From DATKBT01 sp035546295 (GTDB lineage Bacteria; Acidobacteriota; Thermoanaerobaculia; Multivoradales; Multivoraceae), in contig DATKBT010000161.1 in assembly GCA_035546295.1 (NCBI GenBank), forward strand, positions 1 through 56,365: 56,365 nucleotides of DNA, given 5' to 3'. The position numbers and the translations under genes were made by a program. The notes beneath the pieces are model-generated. The model searched no databases. It saw only the letters and a list, made by a program, of their open reading frames with translations, and was not told where the DNA came from. Positions within the stretch are counted from its first letter, which is position 1. Each line of letters begins with the position of its first letter. Of this stretch, positions 53,266 to 56,365 are shown one piece after another.

Positions 53266-54156
53266 TCAGCCGCAGCAGGAGCCGTTGCCACAATCCTCCT
53301 CCTCGAGCTGAACGGTGCTGTGCTCGATGCCGAAGCGCTCCCGAACGACCTGGCGCAGCTCGCGCAGGATGTCCCGCCGCTCGCGCCCTCGCACCCGCGC
53401 GTGCACCGACAGCGACTCGAAGCCGGAGGTGATGGTCCAGATGTGGAGGTCGTGGATCCCGACGACGCCGTCGACGGCGACCAGCGCCGACTCGACCTCC
53501 TGGGCGTCGATGTGCCGGGGCGTGCCCTCCATCAGCACGTTGACGGTCTCGCGCAGGAGCGACCACGCCGACCAGGTGACCAGGATCGCGATCAGGATGG
53601 AGGCGATCGCATCGGCCAGGTTCCAGCCGAACGCCCAGATCGCGGCTCCCGCGATGATCGCCTGGAGGCTCCCCAGGGTGTCGGCGACCAGGTGGAGCCA
53701 CGCGCCCTTCACGTTGAGCGACTCCTCCCGACCTTCGTGGAGGATCCACATGCCGACCAGGTTGACCACGAGACCGCCGACCGCGATCCACATCATCGTT
53801 CGTCCGTCGACCACGACCGGGGTCTGCAGGCGGTCCCAGGCCGCGACCAGGATGTAGATCGCGATCGCCACCAGCGTGACGCCGTTGGCGAGCGCCGCGA
53901 GGATCTCGGTCCGGTGAAAGCCGAAGGTCCGCTCCGGCGAGCGCGGCCGCTGGGCGATCCAGAGCGCGAACAGCGCCAGCGCCAGAGACCCCGCGTCCGA
54001 GAGCATGTGGCCGGCGTCGGCGAGCAGCGCGAGCGAGTTGGTGATCAGGCCGCCGACCACCTCGACCGCCATGTACAGGACGACCAACCCGAGAGTGATC
54101 GCGAGTCGTCGCCGGTCGCGACGCCGTCGATCTCCGTGCTCGTGCTGATGGCTCAT
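53266..54156 (-). CDS. cation diffusion facilitator (zinc-type exporter)
   Basis: The 296-aa protein is a CDF transporter of the CzcD/ZitB type, which exports Zn2+ and similar ions in exchange for protons. It begins with a His-containing tail (MSHQHEHGD). Six helices follow, with the metal site HMLSDAGSLAL (HxxxD, helix 2) and HLVADTLGS (HxxxD, helix 5). The cytoplasmic domain has the HIDAQEV and HDLHIWTITSG motifs, and the end is Cys-rich (DCGNGSCCG), possibly a metal-sensing tail. The ATG at 54156 follows GGAGG. It sits inside the stress-gene cluster but has no sigma-54-like element that I can see. Confidence 0.96.
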   Translation of the reverse strand: MSHQHEHGDRRRRDRRRLAITLGLVVLYMAVEVVGGLITNSLALLADAGHMLSDAGSLALALFALWIAQRPRSPERTFGFHRTEILAALANGVTLVAIAIYILVAAWDRLQTPVVVDGRTMMWIAVGGLVVNLVGMWILHEGREESLNVKGAWLHLVADTLGSLQAIIAGAAIWAFGWNLADAIASILIAILVTWSAWSLLRETVNVLMEGTPRHIDAQEVESALVAVDGVVGIHDLHIWTITSGFESLSVHARVRGRERRDILRELRQVVRERFGIEHSTVQLEEEDCGNGSCCG

Positions 54157-54487
54157 GCCTGGGCGCCTCCGCTCCGCCTGCACGAGCGACATGCTACGCG
54201 TTCGCCAGCTCCTCGGCCTCCTCGGCAGCGCGAAGCGGCACACCGGCGCCGAGGGCGGGCGCGCCGCCCATCTCACCGATCGCTTCGGGACTTCGGCGGT
54301 ACTTCGGCCGGAAGCAACGGCGCTTGTCGGCAGCAGGTGTCATGCACCACGATCCCAGTGGCCGCGCACGAGGCCGTGCCGACGGAATCACGGCGCAATT
54401 CCCCCGCGCGACCACCGCGAGCCGAACCCGGTCGAGCGAGACAGGGTCGCGCGAGTAAGGGTCGAGCGAAACAAGGAGACGAAGAAA

Positions 54488-54517
54488 AGCGCGAGCGACC
54501 TCTCGGTTGCTCGCGCT
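54488..54517 (-). terminator. Rho-independent terminator of the SYLF lipoprotein gene
   Basis: On the minus strand a 13-bp stem (AGCGCGAGCAACC with GGTCGCTCGCGCT, one G-U-type pair) and a 4-base loop is followed by TTTTCTTC. It lies 47 bases past the stop codon at 54564. Confidence 0.85.
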
Positions 54518-54563
54518 CCGACGGCTCGACCTTGGTCAGGCCTGGCCCCGAGAGGCGAGGCGA

Positions 54564-55319
54564 TCAGCCTGACAGCGCGGTCGTCAACGCCTCGCCCTTC
54601 GTGGTCTGGATCTCGCCGTTGAGGATCTGGCGCGGCGTGACCGCCTGCCCGTAGTAGGCAGGGTTCTCCTCGTCGTCCCAGTCGATGTCGGTGGCGCCCA
54701 GCGAGACTCCCGCGAATGCGCCTTCGGTGTCGGACCAGAAGACGACGTCCTCGCCCTTGCCCCACGACTCCTGCGCCCGGGCAGAGAAGTCGACGAGGGT
54801 GAAGCCGGCATCGGCGTCGAGCGAGAAGTTCTGATCTTCGTTGAAGTTGTTCAGCAAGTCATCGCTCATGATCAGCATCGCGATGTCGCCACCGGTGGCG
54901 CCCAGCTGAGCGCCGATGGTGATGGAGCCGATGTCGTAGAAGACGGGCGGGCTCCAACCGTCCTCGGTGCGGGCGACGAGCACGGCTTCTCCGCCGTGAA
55001 CGCCGACACCCGCTGCCACCTTGCCGTAGTCGGGGGCGATCAGGATCGCCTTCGCCTGCGCGAGCGCCTCCCCGATCTCGGGGTCGGCCTGGAGCTGCCG
55101 GGCAACGGCTGCCGCCTCCTGCACCAGCTCCTCGGCCTCGGTCGCCTGCTCGGCGCGCTCATCCAGCTCGCCCTCGCGCCCCTCGGTCTCGCCGCCCTCG
55201 ACCTTCGCGCCCTCCGGCGCGCCGGCTTCGGGCTCGTTGTCGTAATCCTGGTAGTCGCAACCGGACAGCGCCAGCGCAAGCGCGAACGCTGCCATCGCGG
55301 TCGGAATTCGTGTGTTCAT
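54564..55319 (-). CDS. SYLF (YSC84-like) domain lipoprotein
   Basis: The 251-aa protein has a lipoprotein signal (MAAFALALALSGC) and a very acidic, probably disordered linker (residues ~22-70). The SYLF domain follows: AQAKAILIAPDYGKVAAGVG, GIxI-like VFYDIGSITIGAQLGATGGD, and AFAGVSLGATDIDWDDEENP with the YYGQ motif. SYLF proteins bind phosphoinositides or other lipids; bacterial versions are periplasmic or outer-membrane lipoproteins often raised under stress. AAGGAGG lies eight bases before the ATG. A strong terminator follows. I found no sigma-54-like element upstream. Confidence 0.93.
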   Translation of the reverse strand: MNTRIPTAMAAFALALALSGCDYQDYDNEPEAGAPEGAKVEGGETEGREGELDERAEQATEAEELVQEAAAVARQLQADPEIGEALAQAKAILIAPDYGKVAAGVGVHGGEAVLVARTEDGWSPPVFYDIGSITIGAQLGATGGDIAMLIMSDDLLNNFNEDQNFSLDADAGFTLVDFSARAQESWGKGEDVVFWSDTEGAFAGVSLGATDIDWDDEENPAYYGQAVTPRQILNGEIQTTKGEALTTALSG

Positions 55320-55507
55320 TTGGACGACCTCCTTCTGGTTCATTTTGATTTTGGGTCAGGGACCCAGTCGCTGCGAGAGCACAAAATCTCGAAACGCGGG
55401 TTTTCTCCGATTCTCGGAACGGAGCGCTCGGGCACATTTGCCGGCCGGCGGTCCGCTCGATTCCGGTTGGGCGCCGGTTCGCTCGGACGGCCGGCATCGA
55501 TCCCGGC

Positions 55508-55897
55508 TCAGGCGCGGATCGTCGCGCTGAACCCGCGCCGCGCTCCCGAGAGCGCTCCGGACAAGGCCACGATCGTGACGATTGCGCCAACGATCCATGC
55601 GTTCCAGGCCATTGCGACCCATTGGTAGGTCAAGGCCCAGGGCGAGATGAAGACCCAGAACCCGGCGGCGGCGTTTCCCCACTGAGCTCTCCGGTCGGTG
55701 AACGAAGCGAGAGCGAGCAGCGTGATCACGAGACCGAAGATCCAAGCATTCCAGGCTGCCGCGGAGCTGACCTCCGGGGCCATGGCCCACGGCGACAGGA
55801 ACAGCCAGAGACCAGCCAGGGCGTTGACCCAGTCGGTCCAGGGACGAGCCGGCCGAGTGCCGGTGCCGGGCTTCCTTCGGGGTGTCGGTTCTGCCAT
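55508..55897 (-). CDS. SPW-repeat membrane protein
   Basis: The 129-aa protein has two SPW repeats: LWLFLSPWAMAP with AAWNAWIFGLVITLLAL, and FWVFISPWALTY with MAWNAWIVGAIVTIVAL. Each gives two membrane helices, four in all. The repeat family (PF03779) is found in small bacterial membrane proteins without known activity. AAGGAGT precedes the ATG. A sigma-54-like site lies about 50-65 bases upstream (55948-55963). Confidence 0.93.
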   Translation of the reverse strand: MAEPTPRRKPGTGTRPARPWTDWVNALAGLWLFLSPWAMAPEVSSAAAWNAWIFGLVITLLALASFTDRRAQWGNAAAGFWVFISPWALTYQWVAMAWNAWIVGAIVTIVALSGALSGARRGFSATIRA

Positions 55898-55947
55898 CGG
55901 CGACTCCTTTCGTCACGTTGCCGAGCTCTCCCGGCACATAGGTTCGA

Positions 55948-55963
55948 TGCAAACCACGTTCCG
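55948..55963 (-). promoter_or_regulatory. sigma-54-like promoter of the SPW gene
   Basis: On the minus strand CGGAACGTGGTTTGCA matches TGGCAC-N5-TTGCA with two changes, keeping GG (55962-55961), AC, TTGCA and the exact 12-base GG-GC spacing. The start near 55938 lies about 40 bases before the SPW ATG. Confidence 0.55.
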
Positions 55964-56045
55964 GCAGTGCCCTCACCTGCGGTGCCCAGGTCGCGACGTT
56001 GGCGAGCGGAGCGTTTCGCGCAGGGAACCGACCAGCCGCCTCGGC

Positions 56046-56249
56046 GCCCAGAACCGGTACGGGCACGTGCGCCGAGCGACAGCGAGGAGCGTGGTAGCCC
56101 GCCGGAGAGCCTCGCTGTTTGCTGGAGAAGGCCCGCGGATCGCGAGGCTACGGGATTCGTGGCCAAGCGAAGACGCGCAGCGTCGTCGCGCCCGCCCAGA
56201 ACCCGTACGGGCTCGCGCGACGAGCGACAGCGAGGAGCGTGGTAGCCCG
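56046..56249. repeat. 56-bp direct repeat including the tRNA 3' end
   Basis: The segment 56194-56249 contains the last bases of tRNA-Glu (CCA and part of the acceptor stem) plus downstream flank. It is copied at 56046-56101 with four mismatches, 148 bases away. The copied core is CGAGCGACAGCGAGGAGCG followed by TGGTAGCCCG. Between the copies, ACGAATCCCGTAG on the minus strand resembles a decayed T-arm. This looks like a partial duplication or relic of a second tRNA unit. Confidence 0.75.
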
Positions 56250-56315
56250 TACGGGATTCGAACCCGTGTTACCGGCGTGAGAGGCCGGCGTCCTGAACCA
56301 CTAGACGAACGGGCC
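56240..56315 (-). tRNA. tRNA-Glu (CTC)
   Basis: The 76-base gene folds into a standard cloverleaf. The acceptor stem is GGCCCGT/ACGGGCT (the first pair is G-U), followed by discriminator A and an encoded CCA. The D-arm region TCGTCTAGTGGTTCAGGAC is typical of tRNA-Glu. The anticodon stem CCGGC/GCCGG closes a loop CTCTCAC with anticodon CTC. The T arm carries GGTTCGAATCC. It reads GAG codons, which should dominate in this GC-rich genome. Confidence 0.97.
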
Positions 56316-56365
56316 GTCGCAGGAACTCGGAACGCTAACAGATCGGAATCGAGCCTTCAACGGTG

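Noticed and set aside
55320..55507. Sigma-54 promoter for the SYLF lipoprotein gene
   Set aside because: I scanned for GG-N10-GC with TTGC on the proper strand; the nearest string (GGGCACATTTGCC) has wrong spacing and orientation.
56046..56315. Genomic island attachment site at tRNA-Glu
   Set aside because: The copied block includes downstream flank, the copies are only 148 bp apart, and there is no integrase or mobile gene in the window.

Overview
This window is GC-rich chromosomal DNA (about 70% G+C by eye) with densely packed, mostly bacterial housekeeping and envelope genes. There are no phage genes, no recognisable transposase and no CRISPR array. The gene set suggests a heterotrophic member of the Acidobacteriota or a neighbouring phylum. 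Pointers are secreted Asp-box propeller proteins, DUF2911, the IorA/IorB molybdoenzyme pair, CocE-type hydrolases, and a carboxypeptidase-regulatory-domain protein. This placement is inference; no 16S rRNA is present.

Layout. 0-5 kb: gltB, the large subunit of glutamate synthase. 5-11 kb: an unknown protein, an M15 peptidoglycan peptidase, a secreted protein broken by two frameshifts, a GGDEF diguanylate cyclase and a frameshifted esterase remnant. 11-16 kb: a translationally coupled threonine operon (thrA-thrB-thrC, minus strand). 16.6-20.2 kb: a DHH phosphoesterase, then a small membrane protein coupled to an octaheme cytochrome. 20-27 kb: a diacylglycerol-kinase-family protein, a glutathione transferase, a CocE hydrolase and a large YfhO-like membrane protein. 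26.9-29 kb: a lemA-TPM-TPM operon. 29.4-36 kb: a nucleotide pyrophosphatase-type enzyme, DUF2911, a LOG-family protein, a lipoprotein fusing a beta-lactamase-like domain to a VanX-like D-Ala-D-Ala dipeptidase, and a ring-cleaving-dioxygenase-like VOC protein. 36-40.5 kb: a PQQ-type propeller followed by iorA and iorB. 40.7-43.2 kb: three truncated metal-homeostasis genes (TolC, multicopper oxidase, CopA) joined end to end. 43.4-46.8 kb: a large Asp-box propeller.

46.9-56.3 kb is the most interesting part. It holds a membrane histidine kinase, a stand-alone receiver protein and an NtrC-type sigma-54 activator. Beside them lie four small or medium envelope/stress genes (DUF1328 membrane peptide, acidic 56-aa lipoprotein, SYLF/YSC84 lipoprotein, SPW-repeat membrane protein) and a zinc-type CDF exporter. 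Four promoter-like sites with exact sigma-54 geometry (GG-N10-GC) precede the receiver gene, DUF1328, the small lipoprotein and the SPW gene. I read this as a local RpoN-controlled envelope-stress circuit. The last gene is tRNA-Glu(CTC), whose 3' end and downstream flank are partly duplicated.

Dispersed palindromes with the core GGGGACAGGTACC (three intergenic places) and many short tandem repeats are secondary themes. Single-base frameshifts in two neighbouring genes and the seamless three-gene chimera at 41 kb could be real decay or assembly/sequencing errors; I cannot tell which from the sequence alone.
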